The translations under genes were made by a program, and so were the position numbers. This document shows positions 16,729 to 25,459 of a DNA stretch of 64,000 nt, piece after piece. The notes beneath the pieces were generated by a model that saw nothing but the letters and a program-made list of their open reading frames with translations, had not been told where the DNA came from and did no database searches. How positions within the stretch are numbered: the stretch's first letter is position 1; each line of letters opens with the position of its first letter. The DNA lies in assembly GCA_964580995.1 (NCBI GenBank), contig CAZOMV010000005.1:29472-93471 (forward strand), in the 5' to 3' direction. The DNA is from JAKJEP01 sp964580995. GTDB taxonomy: Bacteria; Planctomycetota; Phycisphaerae; Sedimentisphaerales; SM23-30.

Positions 16729-19404
16729 TCAAAATAGTCCATCTATCGTTTTATAAAGAATCACAGCAGAACCGGGTGTTTGATCGAGCTTAACACCCAA
16801 TCCCTCTTTCATTAACGAATAACCGCTTTTCAGGATTGTGGCATCCGTATCCAGGTTCCGCACTTCATAGATCGTGTTGATGTCCAAACCCCTGAGTTGG
16901 AAAATCGCAGACTCCGTGGAACACTTCGCTCGCCGAAAAGCCTGCACAAAACCGCCCTTTTGCGCCGGATCGTTAAACTGCCAGCCCATCCAAACATCAT
17001 CCGCCAGGCTGTAATCCGTCATCGGATAAAAATCGCCATAGAAATAGGGTTTGATCACCTGCCATTCTTTGAAACCTTTCCGCAATAATTCATAGTCGAG
17101 GTCCGTGCGGCGCAAGTCCGAACCAATGGTAAATTCCGGACAATAGACACTTCGCATTAAGTACAGATCAATATCAATAAAACCCGTACCATAATAAGGA
17201 AACCACATCGCCAGGCCATACGTGTGGCACTGCTGCTCGTCCGGTACAAACGTTTTGTCGCTGCGCAGCATGGGAACGGCGCGGCGCATGGTTTCGAGGT
17301 CATTGCGCCGGCCGCCGGATGCGCAGGAGTCAATCCAGAGTTTGGGATGGCGAGCGACCAGTTCATCCCACATCTGAAACAGGGCGGCCACATGTTTGGT
17401 TTCGCTGATGCCCTGACGATCTTCAGTATCGTTTCGCCGCCAGGAAGGCAGGGGATCCAAATTGAAATCCTGCCGGTAAAAATCGATATTTTGCGTTGCG
17501 ATTTGTTCGGAAATGATATCCGTTAGCCGCTGGCGGCACTCGGGGATATCCAGCCGAAAGAGACAATAGGGTTTGCCGGTACTGGTCCATTCGGGATGAT
17601 CCAGCAATAAAACATAATTGGGATATACGTGTTCCGGTTCAAACCAGACCAGAGTTCCGATTCCATGCGCACGCGCGAAATCTCCCACTTCCTTTATACC
17701 ATTGGGAAAGGTATCCGGGCAGGATTTCCAGTCCCAACGGTCGCCGATCTCATACCAGCCAGCATCCTGCCACCAATAGTCCAGTTCGATTCCCTGCTCT
17801 ATCGCCCGTCCTAAAGCCGTAATCTCGTCTTTGGCGTTAGTACGAAGGTTGGGAAAATGATTCCCCGTACACAGACTACAATATGGTTCGATCAACTTGC
17901 CCTGCCGGCGCGGCAAATTATGGCTGACCATCCACTGCCGCCACCGGTTCTGGCCGCGGATCCAGTCGCCGGCATAAAACTGCACCAGGGCCATAGGCGC
18001 CCGCACTTCCTCGCCGGGTAACAGCTTGAAATGAGTCAATTCCTGAGCACCGGCTAGATGCAACGTGCCATCCGCATTTTGTTCCAGAGCGGTTTTCCAC
18101 TGGCCGTTCCAGCTCAGCACATAGATCAAGCCTTCCCCGCCGCAATGAATATTATAGTAGGGAAACGCCAGATTGGTCGAGCGGCCGCCCACCGGGGCAA
18201 ATGTTTTCGCCGCCCCCCGCTCCAGAATGACATCATAGGGCATAAAGCTGTCGGCGGTGCAAAAATCCCCCTTGTTGTAATGCAGATGGTAATCACCCTG
18301 CCCTGCCAGATGCGTAAAATTAGCATCCATCGTCTGGATCTCATGGAGAATGGGCGTCTCATTTTTACCGGTGTTCTTGAAATAGAGGGTCCACTCGACG
18401 GTGGGGAAATCCATATACTCCACCGCCTCGCAACGGACCTGTAAACCGCTTTTTTTATCCGTCCAGATATGGGTATAGAAGTTTTTGCCATCCTTTTGCG
18501 CGGAAGATTTTTTCAATTTACACTTCTTCAGCCAATCGCGGGAATCGATACCGTCATAGACAAAGGTGAACAAACTCGACGGCTCCCCATTGGAAAAGTT
18601 CGCTTTTACCCAGGTGTCCTTGCGAGCTTTCTCTACCGCCGCATACACATCTTCCAACCGGTCATACCCGGAGCCGGAAATTTGACGGTAGAACTTCATC
18701 TGATTTTCGATCAGGGACATATCGGCTTGATCGATTTTGCGGTCTTGATTCAGGTCATAGGGCAAATATTCCACATCCGGCTCGAAAGACAATTGGGAAA
18801 CAGGGGTAACCGTCAGTTCCAGGGGAGCGTTTTCATTGCTCCAGATTTCCCCCGCACCCTGGCAAAAATCCAAAGTGACCAAATCTCCAGCCCGAAGCAG
18901 CAATTCAAAGGGGACATCGCCGGTTTCGTTTGAGGCATTAAAAATAATTTCGCTGGAATTTTTGACAACCCAGAAATGTTTAGCCCCCCCGGCGCCGCTG
19001 CCCCACTGGCCCACCGCTAATAGATAAGGTTCTTTTATATCGCCCGGCGAACTCCAGCGAATTTTACAATGCCGATCCGGCCCGGGATGCTGGGCCAGTT
19101 TACCGGCCCCCACGCCGTACAGAATCGTATCGGTACTGTTTCGCCAAAGAATCGGCCCCGTGGCTTTGTCGCTTTCCTTTTCCAACCACATGGGACCGCT
19201 CTCCGCGGCAAAGGGGCCAACCAGATCATACAAATCAAAATCATACAGCCCGGTCCCCCAGCCATAACTCCATACGCCGCTGGGATTATTTGTATCACTG
19301 AAGCCCGCACCCAATTCCCAGGAAACAGGGGAACCCGCTGGACAGGGCGTGCCTGCAAGAATAAGCCATATACCGATACATCCAATAGTAAATACCGTTT
19401 TCAT
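16729..19404 (-). CDS. Secreted GH36 alpha-galactosidase-like protein with dockerin-like loop
   Basis: 891 aa from ATG 19404 (GGAG 7 nt upstream); 19425 would add seven residues. Signal peptide MKTVFTIGCIGIWLILAG. Residues about 25-205 form a secreted beta-sandwich-like domain (NPSGVWSYGW), then DLNQDRKIDQADMSLIE, a single dockerin-like EF-hand loop, then a GH36 region. Predicted nucleophile is Asp646 in FYRQDFN and acid/base is Asp702 in CASGGRRND. Expected to remove alpha-galactosyl residues outside the cytoplasm. Transcribed away from the regulator gene, 28 bp after it. Related to the three GH36 genes of the rightward arm. Confidence 0.88.
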   Translation of the reverse strand: MKTVFTIGCIGIWLILAGTPCPAGSPVSWELGAGFSDTNNPSGVWSYGWGTGLYDFDLYDLVGPFAAESGPMWLEKESDKATGPILWRNSTDTILYGVGAGKLAQHPGPDRHCKIRWSSPGDIKEPYLLAVGQWGSGAGGAKHFWVVKNSSEIIFNASNETGDVPFELLLRAGDLVTLDFCQGAGEIWSNENAPLELTVTPVSQLSFEPDVEYLPYDLNQDRKIDQADMSLIENQMKFYRQISGSGYDRLEDVYAAVEKARKDTWVKANFSNGEPSSLFTFVYDGIDSRDWLKKCKLKKSSAQKDGKNFYTHIWTDKKSGLQVRCEAVEYMDFPTVEWTLYFKNTGKNETPILHEIQTMDANFTHLAGQGDYHLHYNKGDFCTADSFMPYDVILERGAAKTFAPVGGRSTNLAFPYYNIHCGGEGLIYVLSWNGQWKTALEQNADGTLHLAGAQELTHFKLLPGEEVRAPMALVQFYAGDWIRGQNRWRQWMVSHNLPRRQGKLIEPYCSLCTGNHFPNLRTNAKDEITALGRAIEQGIELDYWWQDAGWYEIGDRWDWKSCPDTFPNGIKEVGDFARAHGIGTLVWFEPEHVYPNYVLLLDHPEWTSTGKPYCLFRLDIPECRQRLTDIISEQIATQNIDFYRQDFNLDPLPSWRRNDTEDRQGISETKHVAALFQMWDELVARHPKLWIDSCASGGRRNDLETMRRAVPMLRSDKTFVPDEQQCHTYGLAMWFPYYGTGFIDIDLYLMRSVYCPEFTIGSDLRRTDLDYELLRKGFKEWQVIKPYFYGDFYPMTDYSLADDVWMGWQFNDPAQKGGFVQAFRRAKCSTESAIFQLRGLDINTIYEVRNLDTDATILKSGYSLMKEGLGVKLDQTPGSAVILYKTIDGLF

Positions 19405-19432
19405 ATTTTCTCCATACCATACCAAGCAGGTG

Positions 19433-20611
19433 TTATGCTGAGGTAGATTGAATGTAACCCGACGTTTCCATTTTCATTCTCGTGCTGCTCATTCGTACAT
19501 GCAGTTCGGTGGGGATGAGGATTCGTTTGACACCGGAGCTGTAATTGACCATCTGTTCGTGAAGCAATTTGGCCCCTTCATATCCCACTTTGACGGAATT
19601 TTGTTCCACGCTGGTCAGCTTTACAGGCAATATTTCACACAGGGGGGAATTCCCAAACCCGATGATAAAAATATCACGTCCTACCTGCAGACCGAAATCT
19701 TCGGCCGCCAGATAGACCTCGCGAGCCATCTGATCGTCACCGGCGAGGATGGAGAAGGGTTTTTCGGGAATGAGTTGGAAGGCCGCCTGGGCGGCTTTTG
19801 CAATCAGATTCGGATCTTTGGGGAAAATTTGATAGACATCGGCTTCCGTATAAGGGAAGGGGAGCGTATATCGTTCTTCGTCATAATAGTTGTATTCCCG
19901 CATCGCCTCATGCCAGCCGCAATGCCAGTTTAAGACCGAACTGGGCTGCCGGGTAAAGCCGAAATAGTAAACCGGGCAACTATGCTGTTCGAGCAGATGA
20001 CGGGTGGCTTTATAAGCCCCGCTGAAGTGATCGGACATAACACTGCTGACAGGAACATCCGCCATATCCCGGTCAATTAACACCACATGAATACCCTGGC
20101 TGATTGCATAATTTAAAGCTTCCACATAGTCGGTTAAAATATACGGCATAACGAGCAATCCGCCGACATTGGGACCGGGATTTTTTATCGCTTCGATGCT
20201 GTTCTGATGACAATTTTTGGCATCCACCTCGATCAGGCTGATATTTTCCTCTTTGGCATAACGATGGATCCCTTCCGACATGGACAGGCAAAAGGCGTTG
20301 GAACCGGGCCGAATAAACATAATGGAATTCCGGGTAGCGGACTGGATGGTTTCGGGCTTATCCAGGATATACCCGCGGTTGGGATTATAAAGTAAAACGC
20401 CATCCTTCACGAGAGTATTAAAGGCCTGGCGAACCGTCCGATAATTCACATTTAACTGATTGGCCAGATAACTGGCAGACGGCAAAGAATCCCCCGTCTG
20501 CATACTCCCTTTTTGTATCATATTCGCGATTTCAAGGCGAATTTGTTTGTATAAAGGCAGTTTTTTACCGGAATTTTTATCCAAATCGAAATGTCGCAGC
20601 AATTTGTTCAT
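19433..20611 (-). CDS. GntR-type regulator with LacI-like sensor domain (AraR-like)
   Basis: 392 aa. Residues about 15-85 are a GntR winged helix (LPSASYLANQLNVNYRTVRQ.. GYILD); residues about 95-385 are a periplasmic-binding/LacI fold (NSIMFIRPGSN.. GLLVMPY.. HVVLIDRDM.. ILAGDDQMA.. GFGNSPLCEILPVKLTSVEQ). This chimera is the architecture of AraR, which represses sugar genes until a sugar binds. It sits at the junction of the two arms of the glycoside locus and reads with the leftward arm; divergent dyads lie in the 252-bp gap to its right. No clear ribosome site before its ATG. Likely local repressor; effector unknown. Confidence 0.92.
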   Translation of the reverse strand: MNKLLRHFDLDKNSGKKLPLYKQIRLEIANMIQKGSMQTGDSLPSASYLANQLNVNYRTVRQAFNTLVKDGVLLYNPNRGYILDKPETIQSATRNSIMFIRPGSNAFCLSMSEGIHRYAKEENISLIEVDAKNCHQNSIEAIKNPGPNVGGLLVMPYILTDYVEALNYAISQGIHVVLIDRDMADVPVSSVMSDHFSGAYKATRHLLEQHSCPVYYFGFTRQPSSVLNWHCGWHEAMREYNYYDEERYTLPFPYTEADVYQIFPKDPNLIAKAAQAAFQLIPEKPFSILAGDDQMAREVYLAAEDFGLQVGRDIFIIGFGNSPLCEILPVKLTSVEQNSVKVGYEGAKLLHEQMVNYSSGVKRILIPTELHVRMSSTRMKMETSGYIQSTSA

Positions 20612-20646
20612 AACTGTTTTATTTGTAAGTTATTACCTAAAAAATA

Positions 20647-20664
20647 AATCCGAAACAACGGATT
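20647..20664. promoter_or_regulatory. Candidate operator dyad AATCCG-N6-CGGATT
   Basis: Perfect six-base arms separated by AAACAA, 36 bp upstream of the regulator start codon and inside the divergent intergenic region. Position suits autoregulation; no family match is claimed. Confidence 0.35.
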
Positions 20665-20753
20665 CAGCATTACCTGCAAATACGCACAAAAAATTAATAT
20701 TACATATATACAAAATAAATACAATAATAATATGCAATTTTTTTACATATTTA

Positions 20754-20793
20754 TTGCAATCTTATCGCAAACAAATTATTCTGTACCACAAAT
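20754..20793 (+). promoter_or_regulatory. Candidate promoter and overlapping operator of the rightward arm
   Basis: TTGCAA (20754-20759), 17-nt spacer, TATTCT (20777-20782), each four of six matches. ATTCTGTACCACAAAT (20778-20793) overlaps the -10 and resembles the ATTTGT...ACAAAT form of AraR boxes. Overlap with the -10 would fit repression by the adjacent AraR-like protein. Inference only. Confidence 0.35.
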
Positions 20794-20822
20794 GCTGGAA
20801 ATCGGAATCCTGGTTTTTATTC

Positions 20823-20839
20823 CATATAAGGCTTATATG
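20823..20839. promoter_or_regulatory. Perfect 17-bp palindrome before the GH36 gene
   Basis: CATATAAG-G-CTTATATG, exact inverted symmetry around one G, 25 bp before the chosen ATG at 20864. Candidate operator or transcript hairpin for the rightward operon. Confidence 0.4.
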
Positions 20840-20863
20840 AAAACACGACACAAAGGGCAAAAC

Positions 20864-23371
20864 ATGAAAAAAATACCATCTCTGTACGCTGTGATTATTT
20901 TATTCGTGCTTCTGCAAAATTTACAGGCCCTCTCCGCCATTCAGAACGAAATGTCGTTAAAAAACCGGTGGGTGGACAGCCACCTGAAGCAGCAGCCACA
21001 AAAAGATGCCTCTCCAAATGATTACAATGCCATCCAGGTTTTATATCGGGAGGGAGACTGGTGGGACGCAACCCGGACCAATGCGGACTGTTTTGGCAAA
21101 CCGCTGCGCATCGGGACTGAAACATTTGCAAACGGGCTTTTTTTCCATTCCCCGCACACCCTCCTGGTGCGATTGGCGAAACCGGCAAAAAGTTTTACGG
21201 CACGGATCGGTATCGCCGAAAGCAGCAATGCCGGCGCTGCCCAGATTTTCGAGTTTCTCGAACCCCAACCCGGAGAAAAAGCCTATTATCGCAACCCCGC
21301 GGTATCTTTCGATGCCGAACCGCTTCCGGTCAACTTCGAACTGAATGGGCAAAGGCAATTTATCATCCGCGTGCACGGGGAAACGGGTGACAATCACACC
21401 GCCTTGGGAGATGGAAAAATTATCTTTACCGACGGCACGGAAATCCTGCTTGGCGACATGGAAATCATCGACCTGCTGCCCGATGCGGCTTGTGACATTA
21501 CCCCCCCCTTCTCCTTTCTTTACCATGGCGTGCCGTTCCAGGGTCTCTGCGAGAAATGGGAAACGGAACGGAAAAACACCCGGCTCGATGAGAACCGTAC
21601 CCTCCATCAGATCGATTGGACCGACCCGGCCACCGGCTTGAAGGTTTCCTGCCGGGCAACGGATTACGATGACTTCCCCACCGTCGAATGGGTCGTCTAT
21701 TTTGAAAATACCGCCGCAAATGACACGGCTATTATCAGCGACATCAAAGCCCTAGACTTTCATATAGCCCCAGGCGCGGGGAGGAACTATACCCTCTACC
21801 ACGCCTATGGGTCCGATATGAAAATGGAAGATTTCGGCCTGCGAACGGATCCCATCACCCCCGATACGGAAAAAACCATCGGGTCCGCTTTCATGTCCTC
21901 TACGCAAGCCCTGCCCTTTTTTAACGTGGCTCTGGGCGATAAAATGGGATTCATAACCGGAATCGGCTGGTCCGGCGGCTGGAACTCGGTTTTTCGTATG
22001 GACAAGGAAGGCAGCTTCAACATACAGGCGGCTATAGCGGAGGAAACGCATTTCAAACTCCTGCCGGGCGAAAAAGTGCGATCCCCGCGTATCCTGATGA
22101 TGTTCTGGAAAAACGACCGGATTCAGGGGCACAACCTCTGGCGCCGATTGCTGCTGAAACATTATTCCCCGCGGCCCGACGGCCAGTTGCTGCGGGCGCC
22201 CCTAACCGATGGCAACTGGGGATCTTTGTCAGCCGACCGGCATAAAGCAGTGATCGACTGGTGGACCGCGAACCAACTGCCGATGGAAGGGTATTGGATT
22301 GATGCCGGCTGGTCGGGCAAGACCGGGCCGATCAGCGATTGGCCCCTGAATGCCGCCACGCGAATCGTGAATCCGGAGATATATCCGGACGGGATGCGGG
22401 CATTATCGGATTATGCCCGGAAAGCCGGCATGAAGTTTTTACTCTGGTTCTGGCCGCACCGGGCCTTGACCGATATGGAAATCGGCAAAGAGCATCCGGA
22501 ATGGATTTACGGCGAATCGCTGGACATGGCCGACGATGCCGTTACCGACTGGATGATCGAATACTACAGCAAATTAATTTCGGATTACGGCATTGATATT
22601 TTCCGGCAGGATGGCCATGCGGTCATTCGTCCCGATACCGCCGAGGACCGCAAGGGTATCCAGGTTATCAAATATTTCACCAACCATTATCGCTTCTGGG
22701 ATGAATTGCTGCGGCGGCATCCGGGCCTGATCATCGACAACTGCTGCGGCGGTGGGCGCAAGATCGATCTGGAAACCACCATGCGGAGTATCTCGCTGTG
22801 GCGCAGCGATCTTCAGGTCCCCAATGATTTTGACGTGGTGGCCATGCAGGGCCAGACCGCCGGCATCTCGTTTTGGGTTCCGCTCAGCGGCGGCTGCTCC
22901 GCCCGCACGAATGTCCGGGAGCAGACCGACAGCTATAATTTCCGCAGCGGCTACAGCCCCGCCTTGACACTGAATTGGCACCTGTTCAGCGATAAGGCAG
23001 AATCTCCCGAATTCGATATGGATCAAGCCCGGAAGTTATTGAATGAATATCTGTCGATCCGGGACTGTTTTTACGGGGATTATTATCCCCTGACCCCCTA
23101 TAACGTGGACAAAGAAAACTGGCTCGGCTGGCAGTTTAACCGCCCGGAAGCAGGCGATGGTATGGTGCAGATGTTCCGCCGGGAAAACTCCATGTATTGC
23201 GGCATGAACTGTCCTTTGCAGGGACTGGAACCACAGGCGGTCTATGAATTGAAGAATTTCGATCAGCCGGATACCGTTCGTATCAGCGGTAAAACGCTTA
23301 TGAAAGGGCTGATGATTATGATGGAAAAGAAACCCCAGGCTGCCCTATATTATTACAAAAAAGTTGAGTAA
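20864..23371 (+). CDS. Secreted GH36 alpha-galactosidase-like protein with NPCBM domain
   Basis: 835 aa from ATG 20864; an upstream in-frame start at 20732 would add a non-signal AT-rich stretch. MKKIPSLYAVIILFVLLQNLQALSA is a signal peptide. Residues about 45-205 look like an NPCBM carbohydrate-binding module (ANGLFFHSPHTLLVRLAKP.. ARIGI..). The GH36 catalytic part has Asp583 in FRQDG as probable nucleophile and Asp635 in CCGGGRKID as acid/base. First gene of the rightward operon; the next GH36 gene starts 11 bp later. Its second motif CCGGG differs from the CASGG of the other three GH36 proteins. Extracytoplasmic alpha-galactosidase or related activity expected. Confidence 0.88.
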   Translation: MKKIPSLYAVIILFVLLQNLQALSAIQNEMSLKNRWVDSHLKQQPQKDASPNDYNAIQVLYREGDWWDATRTNADCFGKPLRIGTETFANGLFFHSPHTLLVRLAKPAKSFTARIGIAESSNAGAAQIFEFLEPQPGEKAYYRNPAVSFDAEPLPVNFELNGQRQFIIRVHGETGDNHTALGDGKIIFTDGTEILLGDMEIIDLLPDAACDITPPFSFLYHGVPFQGLCEKWETERKNTRLDENRTLHQIDWTDPATGLKVSCRATDYDDFPTVEWVVYFENTAANDTAIISDIKALDFHIAPGAGRNYTLYHAYGSDMKMEDFGLRTDPITPDTEKTIGSAFMSSTQALPFFNVALGDKMGFITGIGWSGGWNSVFRMDKEGSFNIQAAIAEETHFKLLPGEKVRSPRILMMFWKNDRIQGHNLWRRLLLKHYSPRPDGQLLRAPLTDGNWGSLSADRHKAVIDWWTANQLPMEGYWIDAGWSGKTGPISDWPLNAATRIVNPEIYPDGMRALSDYARKAGMKFLLWFWPHRALTDMEIGKEHPEWIYGESLDMADDAVTDWMIEYYSKLISDYGIDIFRQDGHAVIRPDTAEDRKGIQVIKYFTNHYRFWDELLRRHPGLIIDNCCGGGRKIDLETTMRSISLWRSDLQVPNDFDVVAMQGQTAGISFWVPLSGGCSARTNVREQTDSYNFRSGYSPALTLNWHLFSDKAESPEFDMDQARKLLNEYLSIRDCFYGDYYPLTPYNVDKENWLGWQFNRPEAGDGMVQMFRRENSMYCGMNCPLQGLEPQAVYELKNFDQPDTVRISGKTLMKGLMIMMEKKPQAALYYYKKVE

Positions 23372-23382
23372 AGGAGTTTCCG

Positions 23383-25434
23383 ATGAAAATAACCGATGTT
23401 CTGTGGATTGGAATATGTCTGGCTTTACTTGGTGAGAACGCCTTTTCGGTTTCACCGGCTCCGGAAGAATTTGCTCTACAGCAAAAATGGATTCAGGAAA
23501 AATTTAACCAATCTCCATCTTCTCTGCCGTTCACATTTACCTATAATGAAAAATTTTCTCCGGATTTACTTTCAACCTGGCCTGTGGAAAGAACATCCGC
23601 CTCGCTGGATGATTCTCGCAAGCAGCAAACCTGCACTTATACGGATTCCGCCACCAGTCTGGTTGTGACCTGCGTCATGGTGGAATACCAGGACTTCCCC
23701 ACCGTCGAATGGACTGTATATTTTAAGAATACGGGGTCAGAGGATACCCCGATCCTTTCCGACATTCAGGCACTGGACATCCAACAGTACCGCACTTCGG
23801 AAAAGGAATTTGTATTGCATCACAATCGTGGTGACGGCTGGGGCACTCCCAACTACGAACCGCTTCAAACAGTTCTGGAAGCGGACAAAAAATTGCGGTT
23901 CGTCCCCGGTGAAGGACGCCCCAGCAGTATGGAGTGGCCCTACTATAATCTGGAGTACGATAAGGGCGGGATGATACTCGCCATCGGCTGGCCCGGCTCC
24001 TGGGCGGCGGAATTCACTCGCAAGGAAGCGAGAGGCTTGCAGATCCGAGCCGGACAGGAACAAACCCATCTGATACTCAAACCAAATGAGGAAATCCGTT
24101 CGCCGCTGATCGTGTTACAATTCTGGCAAGGTGACAACTGGCTGACTGCCCAGAACCAGTGGCGCCGCTGGATGAAAGTACACAATATGCCCAAACCCGG
24201 CGGCAAGCTGCCCCCCCCCATGCTCTGCGCCGGCAGTTCCCGCGCCTACATGGAAATGATCAATGCCAATGAAGAAAACCAGATCCTGTTTATTGATCGT
24301 TATGCGGAAGAGCAGATCGGCATTGACTACTGGTGGATGGACGCCGCCTGGTATCACAATGAGTTGCCGACACGCGGCGTTTGGCCGATCTGCAGTACCT
24401 ATAAGGCCGATCCGGAGCGTTTCCCCAACGGGATCCGTGCCATCAGCGACCATGCCCATAGCAAAGGGATCAAGACCATCCTCTGGTTCGAACCGGAAAA
24501 TGTCTATAAAAACCTGCCGCTGGAAAAGGACCATCCGGAGTGGCTTTTAGGCGGGACCGAATACAATTACATGTTGAACTATGGGATTCCGGCGGCCATG
24601 CAGTGGCGGTATAAAAATGTAGAAGAAGTCCTTACCCAGGAACATATCGACCTGTACCGCCAGGACTGCAATATGAATCCGATTGTCTATTGGCGCCACA
24701 ACGAACCGGAAAACCGGCGAGGAACCATTGAAAACCATTTCGTTACCGGCTATCTCCAATACTGGGACAATCTCCGCAGCCGGTTCCCCGAGATGATTCT
24801 GGATACCTGCGCCTCCGGCGGCCGTCGGCTGGACATCGAAACCTTGCGCCGGACCGTCCCCCTCTGGCGCAGCGATCACGCATATGAGTTGATCAGTTGC
24901 CAGGGACAGACGTACGGCCTGTCATTATGGATGCCGTTCTATGGTACAGGAACGATTGCTTGCGATAATGCGCCGTACTATGGTGAAGGCGCTACCCCGA
25001 TTGAACCGTATGCCTTCTGGAGCGCAGCCGCTCCGAGCATGGCTCTGGGTTTTGATATGCGGATCAAGGAATTGGATTACGCCGCCATTGGCAAATTAAC
25101 CGGGCAATGGCGAAAAATCGCGACGAACTATTATGGCGATTATTACCCCTTAACCCCCTATAGCCTGGCAAATAATACCTGGCTGGCCTGGCAGTTTAAT
25201 CAGCCGGAATCAGGCGAAGGTCTGATTCAGGCCTTTCGGCGGACAGATAGTGTTTTCTTTGGCTGCCAGTTTTCCCTCCAAGGCCTGGACCCAGCGGTAC
25301 AATATGAAATCGAAGATCTTCGCGACGATGGGAAATCCCGGCAAACAGGTCGCGACTTAATGGAAAAAGGTCTGCTGGTGATTCTGAAAAACGCGCCGGA
25401 TGTCGCAGTATTTAAGTACCAGCGAATAAACTGA
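23383..25434 (+). CDS. Secreted GH36 alpha-galactosidase-like protein (683 aa)
   Basis: Signal peptide MKITDVLWIGICLALLGENAFS. The mature chain starts directly with the GH36 N-terminal beta-supersandwich, without an extra binding module. Predicted nucleophile Asp428 in LYRQDCN; acid/base Asp484 in CASGGRRLD. GIDYWWMDAAWY and FPNGIRAISDHAHSKGIKTILWFEPE are family-typical barrel strands. AAGGAG is well placed before the ATG, and the gene follows the NPCBM-bearing paralogue by 11 bp and precedes the long GH38 gene by 25 bp. Possibly differs from its paralogues in linkage or aglycone preference. Confidence 0.9.
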   Translation: MKITDVLWIGICLALLGENAFSVSPAPEEFALQQKWIQEKFNQSPSSLPFTFTYNEKFSPDLLSTWPVERTSASLDDSRKQQTCTYTDSATSLVVTCVMVEYQDFPTVEWTVYFKNTGSEDTPILSDIQALDIQQYRTSEKEFVLHHNRGDGWGTPNYEPLQTVLEADKKLRFVPGEGRPSSMEWPYYNLEYDKGGMILAIGWPGSWAAEFTRKEARGLQIRAGQEQTHLILKPNEEIRSPLIVLQFWQGDNWLTAQNQWRRWMKVHNMPKPGGKLPPPMLCAGSSRAYMEMINANEENQILFIDRYAEEQIGIDYWWMDAAWYHNELPTRGVWPICSTYKADPERFPNGIRAISDHAHSKGIKTILWFEPENVYKNLPLEKDHPEWLLGGTEYNYMLNYGIPAAMQWRYKNVEEVLTQEHIDLYRQDCNMNPIVYWRHNEPENRRGTIENHFVTGYLQYWDNLRSRFPEMILDTCASGGRRLDIETLRRTVPLWRSDHAYELISCQGQTYGLSLWMPFYGTGTIACDNAPYYGEGATPIEPYAFWSAAAPSMALGFDMRIKELDYAAIGKLTGQWRKIATNYYGDYYPLTPYSLANNTWLAWQFNQPESGEGLIQAFRRTDSVFFGCQFSLQGLDPAVQYEIEDLRDDGKSRQTGRDLMEKGLLVILKNAPDVAVFKYQRIN

Positions 25435-25459
25435 TATATCAAACAAGGAAAATTTTTCG

